A stretch of DNA of 64,000 nucleotides from Jaltomata sinuosa (GCA_003996215.1 QJPP01005281.1:1-64000); one strand, 5' to 3'; shown: positions 43,295 to 54,696, counted from the stretch's first letter. Notes: generated by a model from the sequence alone, not told the origin. Program-made: numbers and translations.

Positions 43295-43922
43295 ACATAT
43301 GTATATAATTTTATAATTATTTCAATACATGAACACCCCTATTCCTGAGAAAATTGAATGGGAGGTGACACTTAAGTTTTGAAATTAATATTGGTGACTC
43401 TTGACCAACCCTAAGGGTCAAAGACACTTAAAAGATTAATTAAGTTAATTGGGGACTCAATTAATATTTTTAAAACTTTTTAATCTTTTTAAAAATACAT
43501 ATCAACCCACAACTATATTTAATAAAAATAAAAAGTTAAAAGTGAAAAATCACTTTTCAAAATCAAATCTTAAAAGGGTCGTTCCCTCTCTTCTTCTTCT
43601 CTCTCAACAACGTTCTGCCCTCCATCGACAATAGATCGACGAGACAACCATTCTCCGGCGATTTTCAACCTTCGGCGACTCCAATTTCTAGTTCTTCATC
43701 GTCCCTTTTCGACTTTCAACCGTCAATCTCTGTTTTTTCACAGGTAAAAACTTTTTTTTTCTTCAAAAAAATAGGATTTTTTAGTTATGAAGATAAAGAT
43801 GGACTTGAGTTGTCTTCTCTTCTAGTGAGAGTTAACAAGAATGAGTATTTGATGCTTAACAAGGAAACGAGAACCCGAAAAAACCTTAATTTTTGATTTT
43901 CTTGGGAATCTGAGTGCAATAT

Positions 43923-43994
43923 GTTGTTGTTGTTGTTGTTGTTGGGGATCTTGTTGTTGTTGTTATTGTTGTTGTTGTTGTTGTTGTTGTTGGA
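43923..43994 (+). repeat. (GTT)n microsatellite
   Basis: Imperfect GTT trinucleotide runs, with smaller ones continuing to about 44285, in the 5' leader of the ULP1-like gene. Open frames across them are low-complexity artefacts. Confidence 0.9.
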
Positions 43995-44385
43995 ATCTGT
44001 TGTTACAGTTGTAGAAGGGTCTTGCATCTCAAAGAGTTAGGCTTTTTGAAAATAATGCTTTGGTTAATGAATAAGAAGAGAACTTGAACTGAGTTAAGAA
44101 GAAGAAGATTTGAACTGAGTATTCTCCTCAAAGTTAGGGTTAATGTTGTTGTTGTTCTTGTTCTTGAACATTATGTTGGTGTTATTGGTGTTGTTGTATT
44201 GGTAAATATTGGTGTTGTTGATTTTATTGGATTTTGTTGGTGTTATTGATGTTGTTTTATTGGTAAATGTTGGTGTTGTTGTTCTTGTATGGTGTTGCTC
44301 TTCAAAATTGTTATTCAAGTGATAAATGTTGATTTATGTTGATTTTCTTGGTGTATTATGTGGTAAATGTTTTGTGATGTGTAAT

Positions 44386-44665
44386 ATATTGCAACAAATG
44401 CTTCATCTGTTGCAACATATTAAGCATATGTTGGAAATAACTATACCATCTGTTGGTTTACTCTTATTATATTTCCAACAGATGACCCATTTATTGGAAC
44501 AAATGAGTCATATGTTGCAACAGATGACTCATCTGTTCCAACAGATGACTCATATGTGGGATGAAATCAAAGCAGTAGCTACTGCTTTAATTTCATCCAA
44601 CAGATGGGTCATCTGTTCCAACAGATGGGTCATCTGTTCCAACAGATGACCCATCTGTTGGATCG
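44386..44665. repeat. Palindromic CATCTGTTG/CAACAGATG array, block 1
   Basis: Dense copies of CAACAGATGACTCATCTGTT and variants (GTTCCAACAG, GTTGGAACA), just upstream of the ULP1-like ATG. A 40-nt hairpin with no loop (44559-44598, arm GGATGAAATCAAAGCAGTAG, 19 of 20 paired) is embedded. Confidence 0.9.
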
Positions 44666-46271
44666 ATTATTTGTATATTTTAAATTCACTGTTATCTTTT
44701 TTTTAATGATGCACAAATCAATCATTGACCTTTATTTTACTCTTGTTTGTAGATAAATGGCTCTCACTAAAAGGAAAGGAAGTGAATCAACTCCAAAGAA
44801 AGGAAGAAGAAAAATAGCTAGGATACATTCACCACTAAAAGAGCTTGCTATACAAGAAGTATCTCAATTAGAAGAAGAAGTCTCTTCTCAATCAGCTTTA
44901 AATATAGAAAAAGAGAAGGAAAAAGAGAATGAAATAGAAAAAAATGAAGAATCTGGAGATTTAAAGAAAGATGAACAAGGAGATGAGAAAAGTGAGGAAG
45001 ATGAAGGAAGTGAGGGAAGTGAGGAAGATGAAGGAGAAAGTGATGAAGATAAAAACTCAGTAGAGGAAGAAGGCGTAGATAAAGAGAGGGATGGAGAAGA
45101 TAATGAAGTAGAATCAGAGGAAGGAGGAAAAGGAGGAGATAATGAAAGTGAAGATAAGGAAGAGGAACACCTTGATCCTAACAGTCCTTCTACTGAAGAG
45201 TGTGTCAAAACATTCTGCATTGATAATTTTTCTGTGAGAATGCAGTGTGATGGTGTCACAAATTTAACTGATGATTGTGTGATAAAGTCAGCCATGGGAA
45301 AATCTTTTGACACCTTCAAAAAAATACTTCAAGAACAAAAATTGGATGATTATTTCAGAAACAGCTGCTTTGGGCAATATCTTGATTTGCCAGAGGATAA
45401 TAATGCTCGTTTTCAAATGACCATGGTGTATGATCTTCTCAAACGTAGATTTATGTATGAGAACAATGATAAGATGGATGAAGTCTGGATCAACTACTGT
45501 GGCATGCCACTTTGTTTTGGGTTGAAGGAGTTTGCCATAGTTACTGGACTAAAATGCCATCCTCCTTCTCAACCTATTCCTTTTGTTACACAAAAAAAGC
45601 ACCCCGCACACCAAATACAACAACAAAAAAAGGATCTAAGTCAGCAGCCAAGACTGTCAAGAAAATTCAAAAGGGCAAGTCAACTGATGGTGATGACTTG
45701 GTGTCCCTTGTTGGTTCAAGCTTCAAAAATGTAAATTTACTTCAAGAGTTAGAAGGTAAAAGGCTTTCAAAGAAGCACAAGCAATCATTGTGCTTGGTTT
45801 GGTTTGTACATAATAGTCTTTGGGCGAGAGACGTTAACAACAACATACCACTTGGTTTAATAAAGCTCTCGGAAGATCTGGAGGCATTCAATAACTACCC
45901 TTGGGGTCGTGAAAGCTTCATAATGACTGTCAACTATTTGTTGACTCTGTTAACGCCAAAGACAGTCAACTTGTATGGCTTTCCATGGGCTTTCATGGTA
46001 AATATTTTATTTTTGTGTTTTAATTTTTTTTATTGAATAATATTTTTAATTTTTAGCATAATTTTTACAGGCTTGGGCATTTGAAGCCATTCCTTATCTC
46101 CGACAACAAGTGAAGGACTATCCAGAAGAGGTTTCTAGTCCTAGAATTCTGAGATGGTTGTCGGTCAAGAACGATAAAACAACAAAAGTCCTTGATCTTT
46201 TCAAACCACCCGAGGAAGCAGTAAGTCTACTTTTATAGAAATTAATTTGAATTTATTTTTTCAAAATTCAC

Positions 46272-46305
46272 ATCTGTTGCAACACATTAACATCTGTTGC
46301 AATAG
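46272..46305. repeat. Palindromic-motif block 2 (small)
   Basis: Two copies of CATCTGTTGCAA in the short intron between ULP1-like exons 2 and 3. Confidence 0.7.
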
Positions 46306-46449
46306 AATTCAATTATGAGTTAAATATTATTTTAATACATTTAATTGTTGATTTTAGATTGTGCATCCATGGCTTATCCCGACTAATCGAGAGTTAAAGA
46401 TTCCATTCCTTGTTACTTTAGGGTATGTGGAAACTCTACCGGACCCTAA

Positions 46450-46680
46450 GGGGTCGTTTGGTTGGAAATAAGTTATCCCGGGATTAATTATCCCGGAATT
46501 AGTTATCCCGGGATAACTTATCCCACCATGTATATGGGATAACTTATCCCTTCACTATGGTATAAATGGTGGGATAAGTTATCCCAAACTTGACAACCAA
46601 ACAAGAAACCAAAATTTATCCCTGGACTATTTATTTTATCCCAGGACTATTTGTTCTTATCCCTCACACCAAACGACCCC
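46450..46680. mobile_element. Tourist-like MITE inserted in a ULP1-like exon
   Basis: 231 bp with perfect 13-bp TIRs, GGGGTCGTTTGGT and ACCAAACGACCCC, flanked by TAA (46447-46449 and 46681-46683), the PIF/Harbinger TSD. The interior is made of TTATCCCGGGATAA-type palindromes. The protein frame before it ends ...LPDPK and resumes right after with VIDRIKKEL in register once element plus one TAA is discounted, so it interrupted a working exon. Confidence 0.95.
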
Positions 46681-47580
46681 TAAGGTAATTGATAGGATAA
46701 AAAAAGAATTGGCTGGAGCAACAACCATCAGAAGAAAAGCACTTGGGAAGGATGATTTGGTTCTTGATGATGTTATTGTTGATACTGCTGATGTTGGTGT
46801 TGGTAGTGTTGGTAGTGGTGGTAGTGGCGGTGATGGTGTTGTTGTTACTGTTGGTGGTGGTGATGGTGTTGGTGTTGGTGATGGTCTTGTGGTTTTTCAA
46901 CCAAGAAATGACCATGACTATGGTCATACTGAAGATGCTAATTTTGGTGGTGGAAACCTCCCTGACTTTGGTGGTGGACACACCCCTGACTTTGCTGGTA
47001 GACATACCCCTGACTCTGGTGGTATACATACCCCTTTTGGTAGGCATGCTACAGATCTACCACACAACATGGGTAGACAGTTTGGTGGTGTTGCCTCTTC
47101 AAGCTCTTGTTCTGCATGCAAATGCTAAGAGTGCAAGGAAAAACACAATGGAGTGATTGATGCTCTTAAGGGATTAACTAATGCTGTAAAGGAATTGACA
47201 TCTAAAAGGGGTGTCATCCCATCAAGAAAGATTACAGAGCCATTCACTCCATTGCAGGTTAAGATTAAGAGGACAAAAATAATAATTTCCAAGGCAATAT
47301 CAGATATTAAATCAAGGAAAATTACAACTCCTCTTCCTTGCACTCTTAGGGAAGTTCCAAGAGCCACAGGAGAGCAAGGAGAGCTGAAGAAGGTAAATGT
47401 CTACAAGTTTGTGACTGCCACAAGAAAGGCAAAGCTGAAAACTCTGATAAATTCAAAAAAGGCCCCAGAAATTTATTCTATGCATAAATTTGGTCCACAA
47501 GACTTCAAGAACATGACTGATATGAAGTTTTGGCTTGTGGACTAACCTTCTATTTATTTAATGATTTTGTACTGCTTATT

Positions 47581-48018
47581 TAGATGATCCATCTGCTGCA
47601 ACTGATGAGAAATATGTTGCAACAGATGGGTAATCTGTTAACAGTTTCAGAGATCTGTTCCAACAGATGGATCATCTGTTCCAACAGATGGATCATCTGT
47701 TGCAACAGATTAGTCATCTGTTGGAACAGATGTCTCATCTGCTGCAACATATGATCCATCTGTTGGATGAAATCAAAGCAGTGACCTACTGTTTTGATTT
47801 CATCCAACAGATGACTCATCTGCTGCAACATATCAGTCATATGTTGCAACAGATGAGACATCTGTTCCAATAGATGACTGATCTGTTGGATGAAATCAAA
47901 GCTGTAGACCTACTGTTTTGATCTCATCCAACAGATGAGTCATCTATTGAAGCAGATGATCTATATGTTCCAACAGATGGGTCATCTGTTACAACAAATG
48001 ACTCATCTGCTGCAACTT
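47581..48018. repeat. Palindromic CATCTGTTG/CAACAGATG array, block 3
   Basis: Lies in the intron before the ULP1 domain exon. Contains many copies including ATCATCTGTTGCAACAGAT, plus two hairpins of the block-1 type (47765-47805 and 47888-47929; arms start GGATGAAATCAAAGC). Confidence 0.9.
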
Positions 48019-48966
48019 TTCAAGTATTATAAGTTGCTAACTTATATAAATTGTATTATTATTTCAGTATGTTGATGAAATTCTTCTTCTGATGCGGGAG
48101 AGACATCTAAAATTCATTCAATTCTATGATCTTGGAGATAGAATAATGGACCTCAATTTTTATGGTAATTTTCTCTGTCGGTACAACAAACTCAGTGAAG
48201 AAGCAACAACTCCTGGTGGAAAAAAATAGAGGAATTACTTGCTGAGTTTGAATGGGATGATGACATGATTGACTATGTCAGAGGAAAGAGACCATATCCA
48301 GGTGTCGTGGATCGGAGAGAGGCCAAGAGAATCATAGCAGTAATGAATTTGGAGAAGAAGCATTTTGTTACTGTTGAGATCAAAATAAGTGAGGGAGTCA
48401 TGAATGTCTATGACTGAAACATACCAGTGTTTGAAGAGTTTTAATTTCTGATATTCATGGAGGGTTTGTTGGAGTTGTTCCCTAAGTTGTTGAAGCAAAG
48501 TGTCCTAATGAATCACTTGCCGAAAAAATTGCTCAACGAACGATGGGCTTTTGAAGGTCGAAAACAGAACCTTCCAAAGAATGAGACATTTGCCGCGTGC
48601 GGGTCATACTCGCTTGCTTTCATTGAGCATCTGATAACCGGCACTTCTATGATAACTCCTAAGACTCTAATGAATGATAATTTAGTTGCAAGAATGCAAG
48701 AAGTTTGGGCCGCTGGGGTGATTTTTAAGAGTTTGGAGCCCTGATATGGGTTGCATTTTGCAGACAATATTTTCTATTTTTAGTATTTTATTTAATTATA
48801 TTATGGGCTGTAATTTGCAGACAATCTTTTTTATATTTAGTATTTTATTTAGTTATATTATATATTTGGTGATGACAATATTGTATGTTTAATAGATGTC
48901 CAGTTATCATGGATTTTATTTTATCCTTAGATTTAAAAAATATTGGATTATTACTAAAAATGAATT

Positions 48967-49355
48967 ACACATCTATTGAAAATCATCCAACATATATACT
49001 CATCTGTTGCAGTAGATGATACATCTATTGCAACAGATGACTCATCTGTTGAAAATAATCAAACACACTCTACACATTTTGCAACAGATGAATCATATAT
49101 TGCAACAAATGAATCATATATTGCAACAAATGAATCATCTGTTGGAAATAATCAAGCATACTCTACACATTTTGCAACAGATGATTCATCTGTTGGAAAT
49201 AATTAAACATACTCTACACATTTTGCAACAGATGAATTATCTGTTGCAACAGATGAATCATCTGTTGGAAGGTTTCCAACAGATATAGACATATGTTGCA
49301 GTAGAAGAATCATCTGTTGGAACTTATACAACAAATATAAACATCTGTTGCCGCA
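48967..49355. repeat. Palindromic-motif array, block 4
   Basis: Copies of TTGCAACAGATGAATCATCT spaced by AATCAAACACACTCTACACA-type spacers, a local higher-order unit of about 60 bp. Sits just after the ULP1-like gene. Confidence 0.85.
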
Positions 49356-50642
49356 GATCAATTGACTTATTTGGTGTGAATTGCTTAATTAACTCATGAT
49401 TAGTAATAAATTAAATTATTTAACCATAATTAGCTTTCAATTAACAGCTTTAGTTACAATCTTAATGAATTACATAATAATTACATGATCAACTAAGTGT
49501 AGTGATCCTAAATAGATGGATCAATTGACTTATTTGATGTGAATTGGTTAATTAACTCATGATTAGTAATAAATAAAGTTATTTAACCATAATTAGCTTT
49601 CAATAAACAACTTCAATTACAATCTCAATGAATACATAATAATTACATGATCAACTAAGTGTAGTGATCCTAAATAGAGGGATCAATTGACTTATTTAAT
49701 GTGAATTGATTAATTAACTCATGATTAGTAATAAACTAAGTTATTTAACCATAATTAGCTTTCAATTAACAACTTCAATTACAATCTCAATGAATACACA
49801 ATAATTACATGATCAACTAAGTGTAGTGATCCTAAATAGAGAGATCAATTGACTTATTTGATGTGAATTGCTTAATTAACTCATGATTAGTAATAAACTA
49901 AGTTATTTAATCATAATTAGCTTTCAATTAACAACTTCAATTACAATCTCAATGAATTACATAATAATTACATGATCAACTAAGTGTAGTGATCCTAAAT
50001 AGAGGGATCAATTGACTTATTTGATGTGAATTGCTTAATTAACTCATGATTAGTAATAAACTAAGTTATTTAATCATAATTAGCTTTCAATTAACAACTT
50101 CAATTACAATCTCAATGAATACACAATAATTACATGATCAACTAAGTGTAGTGATCCTAAATAGATGGATCAATTGACTTATTTGATGTGAATTGCTTAA
50201 TTAACTCATGATTAGTAATAAACTAAGTTATTTAATTATAATTAGCTTTCAATTAACAACTTCAATTATAATCTCAATGAATTACATAATAATTACATGA
50301 TCAACTAAGTGTAGTGATCCTAAATAGATGGATTAATTGACTTATTTGATGTGAATTGCTTAATTAACTCATGATTAGTAATAAACTAAGTTATTTAATC
50401 ATAATTAGCTTTCAATTAACAACTTCAATTACAATCTCAATGAATTACATAATAATTACATGATCAACTAAGTGTAGTGATTCTAAATAGATGGATCAAT
50501 TGACTTATTTAATGTGAATTGATTAATTAACTCATGATTAGTAATAAACTAAGTTATTTAATCATAATTAGCTTTCAATTAACAACTTCAATTACAATCT
50601 CAATGAATTACATAATAATTACATGATCAACTAAGTGTAGAT
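49356..50642. repeat. 162-163-bp satellite, eight copies
   Basis: Units begin with GATCAATTGACTTATTT at 49356, 49519, 49681, 49843, 50006, 50168, 50331 (GATTAATTG) and 50494. Each contains AACTCATGATTAGTAATAAA and ACATGATCAACTAAGTGTAG. Copies differ by few bases. No coding potential. Confidence 0.97.
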
Positions 50643-51035
50643 GATTCATCTGATGCAACATATGTCTATATCTGTTGGATGATTTCCAACAGATGAGTCA
50701 TCTGTTGCAATAGATGAATCATCTGCTGCAACATATGTCTATATCTGTTGGATGATTTCCAACAGATGAGTCATCTGTTGCAATATATGAATCATCTGCT
50801 GTAACATATGTCTATATCTGTTGGATGATTTCCAACAAATAATTCATATGTTGCAATAGATGACTCATCTGCTGCAACATATGCCTATATTTGTTTGATC
50901 ATTTCCAACAGATGAGTCATCTGCTGCAATATATCATTCATCTAGTGCAATATGTGCTGAATCTGTTTGATTATTCATAATATTTGTAGTAACATATTTA
51001 ATTATTCCCAACAGATTTCACCATCTTTTACAATA
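50637..51035. repeat. Palindromic-motif array, block 5
   Basis: Tandem unit of about 82 bp with TCATCTGTTGCAATAGATGA and ACATATGTCTATATCTGTTG, copies decaying to the right. Begins exactly where the satellite ends and lies downstream of the transposase stop. Confidence 0.85.
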
Positions 51036-51155
51036 TATAAATCAGTTAAGTTCACAAACATCACCGACTGAAATATCATAAAAAAGTACTAAAAATTCAG
51101 AAGAACAATACTATTACTATTACAAGAATGGAGAAAATGAGTGCAACATTAACAA

Positions 51156-53491
51156 TTATGGAGCATTTTGATCTGGGCATGTAGTTCTTTTGTGGCCAAC
51201 CGTCTTACATATAGAGCACTTATTTTTTCTTGTTGGAAATGATTCTCCGACTCCACGCCTCCTCTTTTTTTGCCTTCTTCCCGGTTTGCTTGAGTCAATA
51301 TGTGGAAGAGATATTTCTCTCTCTAAAATCTCCAAAGGAACATTCCAAGATACTTCAGAAGGCACAAGATGAATTTCCTCACAGTATGCAATGATGTATC
51401 TCTCCACCGTATAATATGAGGATGAGTACTCATAAATCCGCCTACCAAAATCTTCACCATATTGGAATCGAAGCGCTGCCATAGCATGTGGACAAGATAT
51501 TTTATCCATGTCAAATACTCAACATGTACAAGATCTTGCTTGCAAATCGACTAGCAACTTCACCATGACCGGTGACACTAAACCTGTAGTTGGCAGTTTG
51601 ATGAGCCAATAACTTGTTTCCCAAGTTGACGTACTCTGTTATTTTCTTTTCCATTTCAGGGACAAAGATGGTTGGTGAGTTGATGAACTCCGTACGCCTC
51701 TCGTGAAATTTTTGTGCAAATATCCTATTTATTTCATTAAATAGAGCGACAATGGGAAATTCTCTTTCAACGTCGAACATTGCATTCATGGACTCAGCAA
51801 TGTTTGTCGTCATAATGTTATACCTATACAAATAAATAATCACCCAGTAAGATATAATTGACAATAAACACAAATAAATCACTCAATTTATAATATTATA
51901 CCTATTTCCCCGACAGAATGCTCTACTCCACCTGTGGAATCCAACACGTTCAAGATGTTCGGCTACTCCGGGTACCATGTCTCTTATTTGATTGAAATAT
52001 TCATTGAACTCTTCAATTTTGTACGCTTTTGCTGCTTTATAAAAATGAGATACGACCTTCGTATTGTGAAAGTTGTTTTGAATATTCTCCCCAAGGTGCC
52101 TTATGCAACAACCATAATGAGCTGTAGGATAGACAATTGAAACCATCTTCTTGATACTTGGATGCCTATCAGAAATTATGCACAAATCAACAGTATCATC
52201 TAGATAGCTTCTCAGTTGTTCAAAAAAATATCGGTATGAGGCATCGCACTCCTTGTCAACTACACAAAAAGCAAGTGGAAAAATATGATTCTCCGCATCT
52301 TGTGCCACAGCTGACAATAAAACTCCTTCATACTTGCTCCTCAAGAATGTTCCGTCAACGGCTATGACTTTTCTCATTTGCTCAAAACCACGTATCCAAG
52401 CTCCATAGGATACAAAAAAGTACTTAAACTTTCCATTTTCATCAACTTTTAATGCTGTCTTACTTCCTGGATTTGCGGACTGAAGCATATAACGGTAAGC
52501 ATCAAGCACTGCATACCCATGCTCATGTGTTCCCCTAACCAAAGACTTTGAAATCTCCATGCCCTTCCAACTCTTCCAATAACTCACCTTAACACCCAAT
52601 TCTGTACGAAATTGATGTTTCATGTCTTGTGTAGATGGGCCTTTACCTTCGGGGAACCTATTTTTAAAAATTTCACCGATGACTTTCGCTGTGGCGTACG
52701 AATTATGACTCGTGATATGCTCAGAACCACACGTGTGATACTTTACATAGGTTGTAATACAGAATCTATCAGAACTTAAAAGCTTCACAACCCTAATCCA
52801 CCAGTTGCACTCCTGATATACACATCTAAGACAATACACATTACGCGAATTAATCACCTTCTTGAGTCTAAAATCTTTTCAAGCAAGCAATTTTCAACGA
52901 AGTTGCTAGTTCTTGCTTGTTCTTGAATGTCATTCCCTTATAAAAACCTGTTTCATCCTCTTGCACATGGATAGACTGTGTTGATTGAGAATTTCCCACT
53001 GTATTGCCCCCAACATCAGGTGTAGGAGTTTGGTCATCCCCACAGCTTGGACCATCCAATTCTGCCCCACTTCCATTATCTGGAATATTCATATCTACTC
53101 TATCCTCCAACTCATCATTTAACATATCTTGTTGGTTTTGAGCTAAATTGGGGTTCTCTATCGGCTTTTCAATTACGTATACCCTTAAAATGGGCCTACC
53201 TGCATCACTCAAATAAGTACGCAAACGAACTTGATCCCTTATCTTAAAAGGCAAGACCCTCTGATTTTCAAAAGAGCTGTGCATGTAACTGATGACAAGA
53301 TCTTTCGGTTGGCAATTTAATTCACAACAACTGATGATTAAGTTAACAAAATCATCATATAAAATATCTTTTTGGATTGTCATCGCTATCGTTTCTAACA
53401 AGTCACCATCATTCCAACGCAAAATAAATCGATTGTTCTTCTCGATCCATTCACCATGACAATCAACCCCTATTGTTATTGATTCCTCCAT
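51156..53491 (-). pseudogene. MURA-type MULE transposase, disrupted
   Basis: The N-terminal frame 53491-52868 (207 codons) has a PB1-like/MuDR N-terminal region and an acidic linker. One extra T at about 52866 shifts the frame. 52857-51902 carries the DNA-binding Cys/His part (C-L-R-C...C-x-W-W-I-R...H-T-C) and the MULE DDE domain: VIAVDGTFLRSKYEG (first Asp), IISDRHPSI (second Asp) and an E-rich helix. A 78-bp intron follows (51901-51824, GT-AG). The frame from 51823 includes TTNIAESMNAMF. The SWIM zinc finger (C-T-C...C-P-H-A) has a frameshift near 51550 and a TGA after C-T-C. The C-terminus (51509-51156) ends in a CCHC knuckle (C-x2-C-x4-H-x4-C). Such transposases cut and join the TIR ends. 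Confidence 0.9.
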
Positions 53492-53576
53492 AAATGATAC
53501 CTAAAGAGTTTTGTTAAAAAAATTAATAATAGTATAGTAAAGTTGAGTATCTATATACAACAATAAAATTATATCA

Positions 53577-54152
53577 TTGTCCCAACAAGTAACTCATCTA
53601 TTGTAACAAATGACTCACATGTTGGATACATGTTCAGAACCAGAAGCTTAATCCAACAGATAAGTCATCTGCTACAACAGTGAGTTATATGCTGCAACAG
53701 ATGATCTATCTGTTGCAACAGATGACCTATCTGTTGGATCAAGCTACTGGTTCTGAACATGAATCCAACAGGTAAGTCATATACTGCAACAGATAACTCA
53801 TTTGTTGCAGCATATAACTCATCTGTTGCAGCAGATGACTTATCTGTTGGATTAAGCTTCTGGTCCTGAACCAGCTTTGCCAGCTAATGTAAGATGAATC
53901 CAACAGGCAAGTCATCTGCTGCAACAGATGATTTATCTGTTGCAACATATGACTTACCTGTTGGATTCATGTTCAGAACCAGTAGCTTGATCCAACAGAT
54001 AGTTCATATGTTGCAACAAATAACTCATCAGTTGCAACAGACCACTCATCTGTTGCAACAGATGACTTACCCGTTGGATTCATGTTCAGAACTAGTAGCT
54101 TGATCAAACAGATAGGTCATCTGTTGCAACAGATGGGTCATCTGTTGGATAC
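53577..54152. repeat. Palindromic-motif array, block 6
   Basis: Upstream of the transposase start. CATCTGTTGCAACAGATGA copies alternate with GTTCAGAACCAG...TTGATCC segments in both orientations (for example 53620-53660 and 53735-53770), making long inverted repeats. Confidence 0.9.
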
Positions 54153-54696
54153 GCTACTGAAAATTGCAGAAAAATAGCAGATATACCCAGATGAGAAATT
54201 AAACTAAAAATCATTATTTTTACTTACCAAAATCACCTATGAAGTAATGCCCAGTGATTACGAACAAATTTGGTCCAAAATTTTAGTCCAGTACCAGCAG
54301 TTGTGGCAACAACAACAACAACAATGGAGGCCAGGGGAGTAAAAGAAAAAGAAGAAGATGATGATGAAGAAGAAGATGAAGACAACAACAGCAACAACAA
54401 TGGAGAATGCCCTGAAAATGGCGCGAGGAAGAGAAGCAAAAAGAAGGGGAGGCGGTCGTTTCCCCCCCTCCCATTTTAGGTAATTAGGGTTTTATTTAAT
54501 TCTCCCAAAAAGGGAATGGGTCCCATGGGTCAAAGTGTAAAAATAAAAACTCGAGGGAAATTCAGAAAATGAGTCAAAACCCATTAATTCCTAATCTAAT
54601 TTTTGTCACCTCTACTCAATTAAAATAACTTAAGTCACTACAACTTAAATTTGAAACCTTTTTGTCACCCTTAATTCATTCGCCCCCTATTCCTGA

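Larger units (their letters stand above)
44757..48744 (+). pseudogene. DUF1985/ULP1-like cysteine protease gene carried by the MULE, disrupted
   Basis: Residues 1-140 are Lys/Glu-rich and disordered, followed by a DUF1985-like domain (CFGQYLDLPED, MVYDLLKRRFMYE, MPLCFGLKEFAIVTGLKC). A one-base shift in A7 at 45592-45598 moves the frame, which continues to 45997. Exon 2 is 46071-46220 and exon 3 starts at 46358, split by a MITE (46450-46680). It then runs through a Gly/Asp/Val-rich part with a TAG-type stop near 47128 (after ...ACKC) to 47545. The C-terminal ULP1 (peptidase C48) domain is at 48068-48744: His 48361-48363, Asp 48412-48414 and Cys 48598-48600 in one frame, the last in CGSYSLAFIEHL. 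Further lesions are an A-run frameshift near 48222, TGA at 48415 and TAA in FEEF-stop (about 48443). ULP1 enzymes cleave SUMO; whether MULE copies do is unknown. Confidence 0.8.
43349..54683. mobile_element. KAONASHI-like Mutator element (MULE) with transposase and ULP1-like gene
   Basis: The direct repeat CCCCTATTCCTGA lies at 43336-43348 and 54684-54696. MULEs make 8-11-bp TSDs, so a few of the 13 bases may belong to the element. Just inside are related inverted ends: left GAATGGGAGGTGACACTTAA, right (inverse) GAATGAATTAAGGGTGAC, both continuing with TTTTGAAATT- or TTTCAAATTT-type sequence. Inside are a minus-strand MURA-type transposase and a plus-strand DUF1985/ULP1 gene, the combination known from KAONASHI-type MULEs. 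The 11.3-kb length includes six palindromic-motif arrays and a satellite. Both genes carry inactivating lesions, so the copy is probably no longer autonomous. Confidence 0.85.

Noticed and set aside
44888..45319. Ser-rich antisense ORF of 143 codons
   Set aside because: Shadow of the Glu/Lys-rich N-terminus of the ULP1-like gene.
46664..47156. Alternative frames over the GGT/GTT-rich part of the ULP1-like gene
   Set aside because: Low-complexity shadows; the frame joining the exons before and after the MITE is the supported one.
47580..47873. Open frames on both strands rich in Q-M-x-H-L-L repeats (also at 44326, 49016, 53739 and 53894)
   Set aside because: They are translations of the CATCTGTTG/CAACAGATG repeats and have no gene-like context.
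44386..54152. CRISPR-like arrays
   Set aside because: The repeats are palindromic, of variable spacing, in plant DNA, and lack unique spacers of constant length.
54233..54479. Low-complexity ORFs on both strands beside the MULE right end
   Set aside because: Driven by ACA/GAA repeats; probably leader sequence of the transposase transcript.
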